DNA from: Saururus chinensis
Taxonomy: Eukaryota > Streptophyta > Magnoliopsida > Piperales > Saururaceae
Reading direction: 5' to 3'
DNA length: 64,000 nt
Assembly (NCBI GenBank): GCA_035235625.1
Contig: CP141140.1
Coordinates: 16,388,685-16,452,684, forward strand
Position 1 is the stretch's first letter; the number at the start of each line of letters is the position of its first letter. Below the pieces are notes generated by a model. It did no database searches and was not told the DNA's origin. It saw nothing but the letters and a program-made list of their open reading frames with translations. Positions 1 through 12,197 of this stretch are shown piece after piece. The position numbers and the translations under genes are program-made.

Positions 1-849
1 TTGAAATGAAATTTTATTCGATTTTCACCTGGAAACAATTACAATTTTGAGATTAACTCCGAATCCACAGACTTCTCCCGAATCCACGAGAGTTAAAGGT
101 CGCACAGAATCCATAGTGCAAGAACTCGAATGCACGAGTGGATTTTTCTGTTTCTTCTTTGGACAACAAAGGCCATCTCATCTTAGGAGTGTTGGGCTTG
201 TTAATTACACTCATTTTGGGCTTTCAAAATTACCTTAGTAATGGGCTTGAATCAAAATATCTATTAAACTCTAATATTAGCGACAAATTTAAGACTGTTG
301 GCTGACTTCTAGATAGAGGGTCAGGATTCTAGGATTTTTAATAATGATATCCTAATTTAGTTATAAATATATTATTAGTCATTCTAATACAATGCCTTAA
401 GAGAGAATAACTCTCAATTAAGTTCTAAACTAAAAATACAAAGTGAAATTTATAAAAACTTAGTATAGAAAAGTTTTATCAAAAGGGATTAAACTTTGTT
501 CATGCTATAATAGCTACAAATATGCCTAATCTTATTAATTTTTATTCTATCAAGGAGACCTTGATATCTACAAAACGAGAGTAGAGTATAAAGAATCAGC
601 CATAACACAGCTTTTAGCTCCCGTGATGTGGAAAATTAAGTACATGAAAAATAATAAGTGCCAAGTTAGCTAAAAATATCAGCTGACTGTTTACTGATCG
701 CATCAGTGAACGAAGCAATATGCTATGGGGGGGTAACATTTCTCGATAATAGAGTAATGAGCACAACCGAATGCCCTTGAAGAATATTGTTAGAAAGATG
801 AAAGAAACCAAATAAAGACCTTGGAGACAGGCCGATGGTTAAGTAAATA

Positions 850-975
850 ACGCATTTGGAGTAACAATCATGGCCGCAATAGCGCAATAAAGTGGAAAAT
901 AGAATCCTGAATAATAACACACATCGCCGCTTGCAAGGAAGAGCCTCGAAATGACCCGTCAAAATTGATCATGAC
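850..975 (-). mobile_element. possible retroelement RNase H remnant
   Basis: Read on the minus strand, this patch gives INFDGSFRGSSLQAA followed by VIIQD. That resembles the start of the plant retroelement RNase H domain (NFDGS, then V-I-R/Q-D). The frame soon runs into stops, so this would be a dead fragment. The match is short and made by eye; chance similarity is possible. Confidence 0.25.
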
Positions 976-1338
976 CGGATGGGGCAAGGCAGGCTATCAG
1001 GAGATCAACAACCCCTTCCAACAACTTAAGCCAAGCTAAAATAGCGCAACTGATGCTCCGTGAAAAGTGTGGTAATATTAAAGTACCTAAAAAATAATGA
1101 AAGCATTTTCTATGTTATAACTGAGCCTCGCCTAAAGAATTCATGTCAGAAGTTAGAAATTTGAAATCAACGGTACATATATGTTAGTGCACATTGACCT
1201 TGATTTTAATGTACCCTAATGTCCGCTCGCTTGCGTGTCGTTGATTTTTTTTCTGGATGGATGGCTCTCATACGTTTTTTTACGTTAGGCTCAATGTCAC
1301 TGGAGAGCACTAAAAATGCTTCAAAAAATAATTATATA

Positions 1339-1499
1339 CTCCCTTTGTCCTAAATTAACAGCTTTATTTGGCAAAAAATGATTGGGTACTTAAAAAATAG
1401 TATCATGATCTTATTTTCCTTTTTCTTAGATGTGAGTTTCACTATTTAACAAAAATAATTATTTTTTCAAATATAGCTACTAATATAAGACTAAGGGAG
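1339..1499. mobile_element. Stowaway-like MITE
   Basis: The element starts CTCCCTTTGTCC and ends with the inverted form ...GGGAG, and it is flanked by TA on both sides (1337-1338 and 1500-1501). TA duplication, about 160 bp, AT-rich interior and CTCCCT ends are the hallmarks of Stowaway (Tc1/mariner-type) MITEs. Related copies lie near 9.2, 13.7, 14.9, 24.1, 24.4, 53.9 and 55.1 kb. Confidence 0.8.
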
Positions 1500-4263
1500 T
1501 ATGTTTGAAGTAAAAAAATGTTATGTAGGGTAACACTTGTCAATGCAATATAACAATTACGAAAATATTTTCCTGGCCAATTTTCCTAATTTTGTGACAT
1601 GTTTATATAGGGCTTTGAACATGGTATATGATAAGGTTGTACATAACTTCTTTGGTTAGGCGTAATCGGAAAATGGATCGTTACATTTGTTTTCTTGAAG
1701 GCCGTTAGGAAACATCATGGATTGCTTGGCCATTAGTAAACATCTTGGCCTTGAGATACTAGTGGAAATCTCAATATGAGACTAATACCCACTAGCCTTA
1801 GGCAACCAACTTACCACAAAATGATAATGTTAGGCGAGACTATCTGACTAACAACATGTTGGCAATCAGTTGGTGGCACATCATCATTTCTAATAGATTA
1901 ATCATGTGTTTAAATACTATCCTTTTAAACCTATCCCTCACTTCCCCAATCAAAAATGTTTCCAAGTCTTTGAACTTGGATGTCATCCATTGGCAATCTA
2001 CGTTTCCAATATGTCCAACAATTACGAATCCATCCTTATAATTTCATTAATAAATACACAATTGCATATGTTGTTATGTTGTACTAATTAAGTTGTAATG
2101 TACGTTGCGATGACAGTTACGATGCACATTGAGATACTATGATGACGCACATTGCGATGCACTTCAAATTTCAATTACGATGCAAATGAGTGTAATTGTG
2201 TTGGCCATCATAATTGAGATGGCCCATGCAATTAATTGTGATGCCCATTTCAATGCCAGCACTAACCCATCGTTACAAGCCCGTCGCAACCCATCGCAAC
2301 CCATCACAAGTACACATCTGTCATCGAAAACACATCTAACGCTATATTTATAACATACATAATTGCAAAAATATTGCATATCACAAAATGATAACATACA
2401 AAATCATAAAAAAAACATTTGAAAGGGTTTAGTGGCCTTACTTTAGTAACTCCTAGACATTTTTTTATGCCAGATGAGGTATCCCCTGATGAATATATAA
2501 ATGTCTCCCCTGCTCCCTCACAAAACTATGTAGAATCACAAACAGCTGCCTGACGTTTAGCCGGCTTTGCCAAGAGGCAAATTTCCCTTTTCTCCGTATG
2601 CTTACAAAGATATTTCAAAAATGTGTGTTTACCTTTTCTCTACCTGGAATATGATTGTCTTCAACTGCTAATGACTGTCGAAGAAGAAAAGTGGACAAAG
2701 ACGAATGGGTTGTGACTGGTGTGTCTATTCACTTTTGAAACATATCTCTACCTCTTCTGGTTGGCGGTGAAGGTTCGTCTCTTCCTCTTATTGTCATCTG
2801 CCTCTTTGTCTCTTTCTCTTACTAGTAGGGAGGGAGTGTGATGTTCACCTTGTGATGGGACAGAGCAGGTACTTTGGTGCCAATTCCCCTCCGCGGGGTG
2901 AAATAAGAAGAGCGTGGTATTTTCTCACGTGTGGTCTGAAGTTCGTGGGTGCCATATCAAAATGAATTTTTCCAATGGCACCCACAACCTGATTTGGGAT
3001 TAATTCACACATAGTGACCTATTTTGGCAAAATTTCCCCTCTACCTTACTAAAAAGAAATTTCCCCTTTTATTATTTACACATTTTTTGTGTGTTCTCCG
3101 CAATTAGAAAACTCGATTAAGATGTTTCATGAAGGTTGATGTCGTTCGAGCTTCATCTATGAACTTTGCTTATATGGCACGTGTAAAGGCACTTGTTTGT
3201 ACTCATTTTGTCTCTCCCTAATTAATAATTTTTGGTATAATAATTTTTGTAGTATGATCTTAATCTTGATCTCCAACTCGGGTCTTAGGTTCATTATTTG
3301 TCAAATAGAGAAAGCTATTATTTGATTAAGCGTTTTGTTGGCCATTTATAACTAAATATTAGTGAGAATATTTGTTCTATTATTAAATATTAGAAAGAAG
3401 AAATTTGTTAAATATTATTTTTTATGATATGTAATGAGTAGTTTCAAGATTAATGTTCATTCTCTTTGTATTGAATTTAACTTAAATGTACCCCTCAACT
3501 TTGATTTATTTTTCAGTGCATTTCCCTATCTATTTTACTACGAATATTTAACTTTTGAAGTTTGTAAAAATTACAAATTCATGAGCTAAAGTTTAATTTT
3601 TTTCAAAAGGGAATTTATCGAATGGACCAGATTCACCACACGATTGGTGAATTGATCTATTCATATTTTGACATGCATGTTGAGATGTGCCAAAACATGA
3701 TACCAATTATATTTAGACTAGTTGAACGCATTACAACGCAATATTAAATTGTAAGTTAAACTATCTCCTAGCTACCTAAAATTAGATAATTCAAATAAAA
3801 TGAGTAAAGTGCATGCATTCTTACTAGTGAATCAAAAAAGGGAAAGTTAGAAGGCCACCAACAACGATACTTTCGTAGTAACTTGCTACTTGCCCACGTC
3901 TAACTTGACCGTGACTCCATGGACAAAAACTAAGACCTTGCCACATATGTGTCTAGCATAGTACATAGAGGTAAACACACCTCTATGTATTATATTAGGA
4001 GTCATGTGTAACATAGTCACGATTTTTGTCACGAAATGTGGTTAAGAAAATATTTTATTTCTTGATAGTTTTTTTTAAAATTAATATTCCTACTAACTTT
4101 CTCTATGTAAAAAACATACTCTAGCCTTTATTAGATTAAATAAAGTGAATCTCCATATTATTATCACATATGTTCACCTTTTCTGTCCAACATAGGTTCA
4201 AAACTAGCATAAGCTTTTTGCTTGGAGAAAATAGACTAAGAATATCAAATTTTTAGTTTTTTA

Positions 4264-5805
4264 TATGGGTGTTAACTAGCCGAGTATTAGGCTTTTACAG
4301 CTCAAGCTCGAATTGTTGAAGCTTGGCTCGAAGCTCGAACTCGAACTTGAATAAATGAATCATGAGCCTAGGCTAGAACTGGGCTCAAACTTAAAAAATA
4401 AAAATAATCTATATGTAAATCTAAAATATATGAAATATCATATATATTAATATGTTTTTAGTATTAAATATTAATAAATATACTTCAACAAGTACTATGA
4501 CTACACCATGAACATCTGACGATTAGTCACTATGAAAGAAGAAAACTATGACAAATAAGTTTGTTACATATGCTCAAAAAATGCAGCACTATTATTTTCC
4601 TCTCTTTATGTACATATAATAATTAAAAAATATGCAAAAAATAAAAACTCATTTAGGCAACAATGTCATCTACTTCTTTGTGTTTTCTTTTCTTTACATG
4701 CTTATAAAATCACTAATAAAAGAACTATTCTTTAGCCTTAGTATGCCTTTAAAAAATTCTAAAGTACATGTAGAAAAATATATATTTTGTAAGATGAGGA
4801 AGGTCTCAGTGTTATGCTTCAACTTTTAAAAAAATATTTAATCATTCTTTTCTAGACTAAGGTTTGTCCCCTAATGTCATGCTTCTTTTAGAATTATTTT
4901 TAAGTATATTAATGTGATATCATGTTGACCTTATATCATATACTTATAGTTCCATTTGGTTTTTTAATTTAATTAATTTTAATTCATCTTTAAAAATCAA
5001 ATAGAGCTATTAATTTGGGACAAAAGGAGTATATTAATGTTTATGTCTCCAATATTTTTTTTTTATAAAATATATATTATATGTAAAAATTATATATCTA
5101 TTATAATTTAACGAGGATATTTATCATGAAAAAAATTTATATAAATTTAGGCTCATGTACGTCAGCGTGAGCCAAGGCATGACGGGCCATTAGATTGAGA
5201 TCAAAATGGCGCAAAAAGACATAAACTAATTTGTCTCCTAAGTTATGTGTGTTGTTGGATTGTAATATAAGGATGCATGACATCGATGCTTACTGTCATG
5301 GGGTAGCGGAGCGGACTCGTTCCCCGGGCGACCCCGTGACATTACGCAGTTGTGAGTGAACCTTGGCTCATACAAACGGGTCTCATATATCATATATAAT
5401 ACATAATATTGGTATATATGTGTGTGATTATATGTCATTCTATATATCCCATATGTCCTATATTAATAGCTCCATTAGATTTTTCAAAATGAACTAATTA
5501 AATAGAGTTATTAATCTAGAATAGAGGGAATATGTCATAAATATATATTTAAATTAATAATTATATTTATATAAAATATATATATATTATTTATTATTTA
5601 TATTATTTATATATAATTTTAAAATTATATTCGAGTTTGAGCCGAGTAGCATCGAGTTCGAGTTTTATTTGAGTCGAGTTAAATCGAGTAGAGGTGTGCT
5701 CAAACTCAATTAGAACTTATTTAAGTTCGAATCGAGTTCGAGTCAAGCTGTGCTGAGCTTAATTCGAGCCAGGCCCGCTCAACAAGTAGCTCGTTAACAT
5801 CCTTA
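4264..5805. mobile_element. non-autonomous hAT-type element, copy 1
   Basis: The ends are inverted: TATGGGTGTTAAC at the left and GTTAACATCCTTA at the right. Each is followed inward by AGC/GAGC-rich repeats of the 'gctcgaactcgaac' kind. The flanks GTTTTTTA (4256-4263) and ATTTTTTA (5806-5813) match at 7 of 8 bases, as an aged 8-bp hAT target duplication would. There is no transposase frame. The interior aligns, in inverse orientation, with 20316-21662: both share the block that reads 'caacaagtactatgactacacc' here, and both carry nested Stowaway-like segments. Confidence 0.75.
5445..5534. repeat. Stowaway-like segment inside hAT copy 1
   Basis: A short palindromic Stowaway-like piece ('attaatagctccatt' opposed by 'agagttattaatctag', then GAGGGAAT). 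Its counterpart sits at the matching place in the other hAT copy (20603-20686), so it was part of the element before the two copies separated. Confidence 0.5.
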
Positions 5806-6338
5806 ATTTTTTATATAAAAAATAATATTTTTATTCTACCTTTTTTAATATAAAACCTATTATGAGGTAAGTCTTATGTCTATCATCTTAATTAGACAAT
5901 ATATACTGATAATTACACAATAAAAATACCCATAAAAACTCTGATATCAAATTTAGTTGAAAACTTACGTGAGAGATATTGTTAGGTGTTTTGGTTAAAA
6001 ACTCAAGTGGGAATTAGTGTAGACTGACATGTCTGATTATGATAGCTGGGTCAGCTCAGATCATAACAAAGCTAAGCCATTTGCCAGGCCAGACTGTCTC
6101 CCCTCATTTATGCATCGACTGACATCATTCAAATACGTAAAGCAGTAACATAAATTTAGCTGGCTAGCTTGTCCAAATGGAAATTTGTGAAACAGCTGAT
6201 GAAAGTGTAATGTGACATTATTGATGTCAGAGCTCAAGAGCAGTTACGGCGGATACAATAAAGGTCATGGGCGGAAAGCAGTCAAAGCAGGTAGCATCCA
6301 TTCCTCATCTTGATAGACGTCGGTATTACAAATAATTC
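5806..6338. other. intergenic, no feature seen
   Basis: AT-rich spacer between the hAT-type element and the foldback element. I see no gene, RNA or repeat in it. Confidence 0.5.
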
Positions 6339-7922
6339 TTGAGCGATTTGTGAAAATGGTCTTAGGATATAATATATTATATAAAAAATTATTAAATATA
6401 TAAAATAACTTTATGTACATACAAATTTCTACACATTATATAAAATATATATTTCTTATTTTTTTCCTTATTATTTTACCAACTTATTGTAGCTTATTTT
6501 AATTAAATTTAATTTCAATTTGGCCACCTTTGTCACTAGTGTTGCTTTTATTATAGACTTCACCACCTTTGTCATTGACTGTTTTTTACTTCGTTGTCTT
6601 TATCACCTGCTTAGTTTTATATAACTTCATCTATACCTCCTCCTCCGTTATCATTTTCGCCTCCTCCCTTCTTCTACCACCACTACCTCGTCCTCCTCTT
6701 CTCCTTCATCTCTATCTTTATCTGTCACCTTTTTTCTTTCTTCTTAAAATTTAATAAGATCAACCACAAAACTAGGCAACAATGCTCTTAAAAACTCATT
6801 TTTTCTCTACAATTTTAAATATTAAAAAGTAAATTCACAAACATATTAAATTACTTAAAATTAAGAGTAATTTTTATTTTAACTTGTTTTTGAGCTTTTT
6901 TTAATGCTAAACAACCTCATAGTAACATTCGATACTTGTTAGCTGATAGTCGATAATTAAATATACTGTAATAAAAGGGATATAAGAACATTATTAGAGA
7001 CAATATCTCATGAAGTACTTAAATAAATTGTCTTAATAAATTTATTAAATAAAATAAAAAGTAAACTAAATTTTAAATATGCGATTGTCAACTGTCGGTT
7101 GTCTTGACTATCTTAATGTCTTGTGTTTGAAACCACCTTCTTATTTGGTGGTGGTAGTGAGAATATTCTTTTCAAACATCGATAACCTTTTACTGATGCA
7201 TGATAGTAAAGAGTTGGGACATTCGATAACCATCTGCCAATAGTCGCATATTTAAATTTTACTTTATTTATATAATTTATTAAGGTAGTTTATTTAAATA
7301 CTTAAGAAGATATTGTCACTTATAATATTGTCTTATTTCTTATTTATTGTAATAAATTTAATTATTGACTGTCAATTGGTAACTGTCATTATACAATTTT
7401 GTTTAACGTTAAAAAATGTTTAGAATCAAGTAAAAATAAAACTTACATTTAATCTTAAATATTTTAATATATTTATAAGTTTATTTTTTAAAATATAAGA
7501 TTGTAGAGAAAAAAATAAAATTTTAATAATTTTGACAACTAGTTTTGTGACTCATATTTTTAAATTTTAAGAGGAAGGAAGGGGAGGTGATCAAGGAGGA
7601 AAATAAAGATGAAGGGTAGAAGGAAATGAAGCGGAGAACTAAAATAAATAAGAAGAAGAAGAATGAGAGAAAACGGTATCACTAAAGGAAGAGGTAAAAA
7701 TAAAGTTAAATAAAGTGGAGTCAGTGGCATAGATGACAAAATTACCGATTGTTGACCGTGGAGGTAATGGAACTAATAGCGAAGTCAAAGTTGAAGCTGC
7801 TAAAAATAAGGGGTTGTAAGTTTGGGAAGATTATAATAAAGAAACATTGAATAAGGTGTTTTAGATAATATATGCTGCATAATGCATTATATCCTATTGT
7901 CATTTTGACAAACTACTCATAT
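6339..7922. mobile_element. long-arm foldback element (MULE-like)
   Basis: The two halves are imperfect inverted copies of each other across the whole 1.6 kb. The outer ends (left GAGCGATTTGTGAAAATGG; right, read in reverse, GAGTAGTTTGTCAAAATGA) both lead into AGGATATAAT. Inner matching stretches include TTTTTTCTCTACAAT, CCACAAAACTAG/TCACAAAACTAG and a CTTCTTCCTCC-rich block. The centre is near 7130-7160 (CCACC...GGTGG). Long terminal inverted repeats with no coding capacity suit a non-autonomous Mutator-like foldback element. I could not find a clean 9-bp target duplication, so the superfamily is uncertain. Confidence 0.65.
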
Positions 7923-8829
7923 TATTTCGGACTTATCTGCAGGTCTGAGTCAGAAATGCTTCCACCTCGCTGATTGCCAACTTCGGAAACACTTAGTTCG
8001 CCAAAAACGAAAAAAGACAAAGCCAAACAGTAATTGATTAGCAATTCATTCCTTAGATCTTATGATACAAAATAAAGGATTAAAGGTTTTAAGATAAAAA
8101 ATAAAAATTCTTCTTTTTTATCTTATAATAATTATTATATTTTAAAAAATAATAATTCGATAGGAAAATAAGCTTAAAATACTTTTTCAAGTACCTGACT
8201 GGTAAGAATAAAATTACTATTATAGAATAAGTTTTTTTCGTTGAGTAGAACTATTAATTTAAGTTAAAGAGAGTTTAAGATTTGGCGTAATTCGTTCCAA
8301 AAGTATATCAAGCGGAAAAGAATATGAAAGATCAAAACCAGGCTTCCATTCTCCTCTGCAGTTTCTACCTGGCAGAGTGAAGGATCTGAGGCCAGTCGGC
8401 TCAGAGACTTTTTTGACAAGTCTGGCAGCTTTGACATACGAGGCCATCCACAAGTGTCTAAGTCAAAGAAACCGGCAAAATTAAAGTTCACTGACGTCAT
8501 TGTGTTGGGCGTTTTGTCTGATCTCGGAAGTCCTGTATCTGAGAGTTATGAACAAGGGATGTGGGCAGGCCTGTGTGAGTACGACCCTGCTACCTTGTCG
8601 ACAATTCAACTTAAGTTTATGATAATGGAGAATTGACTCAGGGCTATCACCTACAAACGCAGCTCAATCTCCTCGTCCCATCTCATTAGTCACTAATTCT
8701 TACATAATCAGACAGCTATTACAACTAAAGTATTTTTTATACGATACACCCAGTAAAGTTGATATGCATAAAAAATTAAATTTTAATATTATGTTATGAC
8801 AAGGAGGTTAGCATTCATTTTTTAGATAG

Positions 8830-8830
<1 letters not shown>

Positions 8831-8871
<41 letters not shown>

Positions 8872-8880
8872 ATTTATATA
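8831..8880. repeat. AT dinucleotide microsatellite
   Basis: About 50 bases of almost uninterrupted (AT)n. Confidence 0.9.
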
Positions 8881-9204
8881 CACTAAGGATGTTAAAAATA
8901 AATGTTCCATATGCTTTTTACTTATGCTCATAGTGACTAAAGAATATAAAAACTCTTCTAAATTTTAGTGGTATGCAATTTTCCCATATGGTGGTAGGTG
9001 ATGAAGTTCGTTTGTTTGACGGCTTCATATTGTTAATTATCACAAAATTGACTAGTTCAATTGTGATTGTAATCTACTAATTAGAAAGCTTCATAATCAA
9101 CTTGCATATTATTAATTGAAGCTATTGCCCGTGGCTTCACTTCTAAACTGGAGGCCGTATTTGTTATACTAAATTTTATTTTAGTTACAACTAGTTGTTA
9201 GGTA

Positions 9205-9390
9205 CTCCGTCCTAAATTAATAACTATATTTGAAACAAAATTTATTTTATATTAATAACTTTATTTTTATTTAATTTAAGTAATTAATACTTAAAAAATA
9301 GTATTATAACTTTATTTTGACTCTCTTAGATATAAGTTTAACTATTTAATAAAAATTATTATTTTTTAAAAATAGCTATTAATATATATT
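9205..9390. mobile_element. degenerate Stowaway-like MITE
   Basis: The left end CTCCGTCCTAAATTAATA follows a TA. The interior shares 'taagtttaactatttaataaaaatt' type sequence with the copies at 1339 and 24119. The right end has decayed after 'aatagctattaatat', so the boundary is approximate. Confidence 0.55.
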
Positions 9391-10897
9391 TGAACATCAA
9401 GAAGAAAGTCGCGTGGTTTTTCCTCTTTTTTTTTCCCAACATCGAGAGCTATGTTTACCTATTTCTCACTCGTGCTCTTAATGGCATTTAATAAAAAATA
9501 AGTTGACGTTTCCACTTTAGCGCAGGCCTAAGATAAGACGGGCCGACAGGGCGAGCTGGGTCATGTCAGTAATTCGACGCCCCTCCGACTATTATTGCAT
9601 GTGTACTTTAACATTCGATCTTGAAATTAATTTGATAGAAGATTTGTTGAAAACAAAGCAATATTACCAGGAGGTAATTGACTGTGAATCACTAGTTTAT
9701 TTCTGATAAATAGATGGTAATTGATGTTATTAGCTTCGTTTTGGCAATGGCAATTTCATTTAAGTAAAACAAAGCAATGCACCTCTTCCTCTAGGCCAAA
9801 ACGTAATCCAAATCTCTTATAGCTGGGAAATCAAACAAATAAACAGTAGGACACAGCCATACTGACAGCTTCAGATCAACAAGCTCAATTGTTGTTTAAG
9901 ATATAGAATCTCCCTTTTACACCAATCCAATGAGAAGAGCCATGCCCATGCGCGCGTAGCATGGATTGAATGATGAAGGCATGTTCCTCCAAAATCTTCT
10001 TTTGTCACAGCTCATTTGACGTTCTCATTTCATTTTTTCTCCCTGCCGACCATACATGATTGCACATTGTGCCAATGGGGCGCACTTGAGCAGTCTCTCT
10101 TCCCAATAGGAGGATGATCATGTGGGCTTACTGTATTTGACAAAACCTGCCTTGAGAGGCCTCGCATTGCATGGCTGGCCTCTCCTTTCCCCTACATAAA
10201 GTGGGGATCTAGTGATTCTAGTCCTAGTGGGGTTTCAAATGCCATCATTAACTTTGTAATGATTCTTTCATTCAAAAGTATCCCTCTTTGCAATTTGACA
10301 TTGCAAACCATTTTCTGCTCTCTCAGTTGTGGGAGGATAGAATGATTAGCAAACGCAATTTTTTTTAAAATCAAGTCAAGTTTTAAATACGCATGTTTCA
10401 TATTTTTTCTTGTCCAAAGTTTTACTATATGGACAAAGTAACGCACTCCATGATCATCCTCTACAAAAAAAAAGTGGAACATGATAATTGTCATGTATCA
10501 TCATGCACGCCCTTGCATTAAAATGTGCAGCAAGCGGAGCCGATCATAACAAATTATACTGAATTGAAACAACAAATCAGACCAGTGCATGAGCCTGGAA
10601 TTCTCACGTAGCAAAAGAACAGGGTTCCTCTGTTGCCAATAGTAAAACATTAAGCCTGCAAATCAGTTCGAGTAAAATTGAAAAGGAAGCCATGTTCAAA
10701 AGATGGTTGTAATTTGTAACAAGATTTCAATATATAGACAATGCACATTGTCCAACAAAATTTTGAAAGATAACTCTGAATAGACAGTGAAGCATGCTTT
10801 CCTTCACAAACACAAAACTTTACAGGCCATACTTGCATAAATTCACAGTGACAAACACTCCAAATAAACACCCACGCCAAAATTCAACCGACAACAA

Positions 10898-12043
10898 TCA
10901 GGAATTACGTGTGACAGATTGGAAACCCTGAGCCAACCCATGAACCGTTGGGTTGAACCCCAAGCACCCTAGCAAACCCTGCCTGTAGGGCAGGAAAGTT
11001 TTTTTCCTCAGCTCTTCCGATACGGCCCGGTTCGCCGTGTAGTGCAGCTCGTGGGCCGAGGTCGGCCCCTTCCGACCTCTCTGGGAACCAGAGACCGAAC
11101 CGGAGACCGAGCTTTCTGTGGACCGGAAGCTTGAGTTTCGCACGTCATCCGCCTTGGCCTTGGCCAGCGACGAGTATTTCCTCAGCGGATCTTTCCCGGT
11201 CGTTGCTCTTCCCTCTGACGCACTTCTGAAGAGCAGAAAGTCCTTCAGCTTCCACTTCTTGGCGCCGGTTCTGAATGACCAAGAGAAAGTCGATGACGAC
11301 GAAGAAGATGTCGACGACGATGAATTTGTTTTGGAAGATGACGGTTTGGCAGAATGGTCGGGCTCGGTATCGGTCCACAGGATGTCGGAGATACGGAATG
11401 GGGAGAGGGATCTGGTCGCTCGCCGGGCCGGGCCCTGGCGGTCGGACGGGGGCGCCCTCTCCCTCCCCCGCTCCCTCACGGAACCTTTCCGGGCCTTCTC
11501 GATTGCCGCCTCAAATGGGTCGACGTCCTTCTTGGCCCTGGGGGAGAAGGCATCTCTAAACATTCGTTTTGGGGACTTTGGCGATTTTGGTGACCTGGGT
11601 GATGGCAGCTCCTCCACCTGCAGCCTGGGCGGCGGCTTCAGAGGCCGGATTTTGCCTTCCTCGAAGAGCTCTTCCGCCGCTGTAAGGTATGAGGGATCCA
11701 ACTGGCCGCTGAAGTCAAAGGCGAAGTCATCTTCCTCCTCGTGGTCGTGGTCGTGGCCGTCGCCTCGGGTGGCCGCTGCTTGGGAGGATTTAGGGGTGCC
11801 GGGCTTCTCCTCCCAGCGGAAGGGAACGCGGGAGGAGGAGGAAGACGATCCGGGGTCTTCGTCGAGGGAGAGGCGGTTGAAGTCGTGGTAGATGCCCGCG
11901 GCACGGGAGGGGCTGGTAGGGGCGCTGAAGTAGCGGAAGTCGCCCCCGAAGCGTTTGGGGCTGGAGGGGGCGCTGATGTAGGGGGAGGAGCAGGCGCTGT
12001 CGAAGTTGAACTCGGTAGCGGAGACTGGAACCACCACTTCCAT
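10898..12043 (-). CDS. DUF1645 family protein (single exon)
   Basis: A complete intronless frame of 381 residues. The family is plant-specific and poorly characterised. Published members, such as rice SGL, are linked to stress tolerance and growth, so a nuclear or regulatory role is inferred, not shown. Visible family blocks, in order: the N-terminal CSSPYISAPSSPKRFG (about 18-33) with a second SAPTSP; VPFRWEEKPGTPKS (73-86); FAFDFSGQL and LTAAEELFEEGKIRPLKPP (about 107-138); an SPR/SPK run (148-159); a Ser run (about 235-251); WSFRTGAKKWKLKDFLLFRSAS (about 255-276, basic); and a C-terminal block with ELRKKTFLPYRQGLLGCLGF (344-363). The start is the first ATG and lies just before the conserved N-terminal block. 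The coding region is GC-rich against AT-rich flanks. Its nearest neighbour, the MYB-like gene, is divergent and 5.3 kb away. Confidence 0.9.
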   Translation of the reverse strand: MEVVVPVSATEFNFDSACSSPYISAPSSPKRFGGDFRYFSAPTSPSRAAGIYHDFNRLSLDEDPGSSSSSSRVPFRWEEKPGTPKSSQAAATRGDGHDHDHEEEDDFAFDFSGQLDPSYLTAAEELFEEGKIRPLKPPPRLQVEELPSPRSPKSPKSPKRMFRDAFSPRAKKDVDPFEAAIEKARKGSVRERGRERAPPSDRQGPARRATRSLSPFRISDILWTDTEPDHSAKPSSSKTNSSSSTSSSSSSTFSWSFRTGAKKWKLKDFLLFRSASEGRATTGKDPLRKYSSLAKAKADDVRNSSFRSTESSVSGSVSGSQRGRKGPTSAHELHYTANRAVSEELRKKTFLPYRQGLLGCLGFNPTVHGLAQGFQSVTRNS

Positions 12044-12187
12044 ACCGATCGTGCGGCAGCAGCTTCTAATTATCGTCTCCTTAATATGAACCTATGATCA
12101 TGGGACGGGCTGCCTGTCTGAATTTTTAAGCTGAGGGATACTACAGTGCGTGATTCAGACCTGGGTCAAGATATGAGATTCTGGGCT

Positions 12188-12197
12188 CTATATAAGG
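12188..12197 (-). promoter_or_regulatory. possible TATA box of the DUF1645 gene
   Basis: On the minus strand this reads CCTTATATAG, about 145 bases before the start codon. That would give a 5' leader of roughly 110 bases. The site is nearly palindromic and also reads TATATAAGG on the plus strand, so its direction is not certain. Confidence 0.35.

Larger units (their letters stand above)
1..4263. other. AT-rich intergenic region
   Basis: No gene is supported here. Open frames are short and lack recognisable domains. The stretch holds a Stowaway-like MITE (1339-1499), a weak RNase H-like remnant on the minus strand near 850-975, a 10-bp-arm inverted repeat (3963-3988), and copies of dispersed repeats also found near 14.1 kb and 62 kb. 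The rest is AT-rich sequence in which I see nothing. Confidence 0.6.
7923..10897. other. intergenic region downstream of the DUF1645 gene
   Basis: Contains a slightly richer block at 8264-8640 with no recognised product, an AT microsatellite (8831-8880) and a degenerate Stowaway-like copy (9205 to about 9390). The part nearest 10897 probably includes the 3' untranslated region and terminator of the minus-strand DUF1645 gene. No other gene is supported. Confidence 0.5.

Noticed and set aside
10192-10494. 100-codon minus-strand frame downstream of DUF1645
   Set aside because: No recognisable domain; it lies in or after the likely 3' untranslated region and reads like chance AT-rich translation.
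11118-11891. 257-codon plus-strand frame opposite the DUF1645 gene
   Set aside because: It is the antisense shadow of a GC- and Ser/Pro-rich coding region. It has no domain, while the minus strand shows all the DUF1645 blocks.
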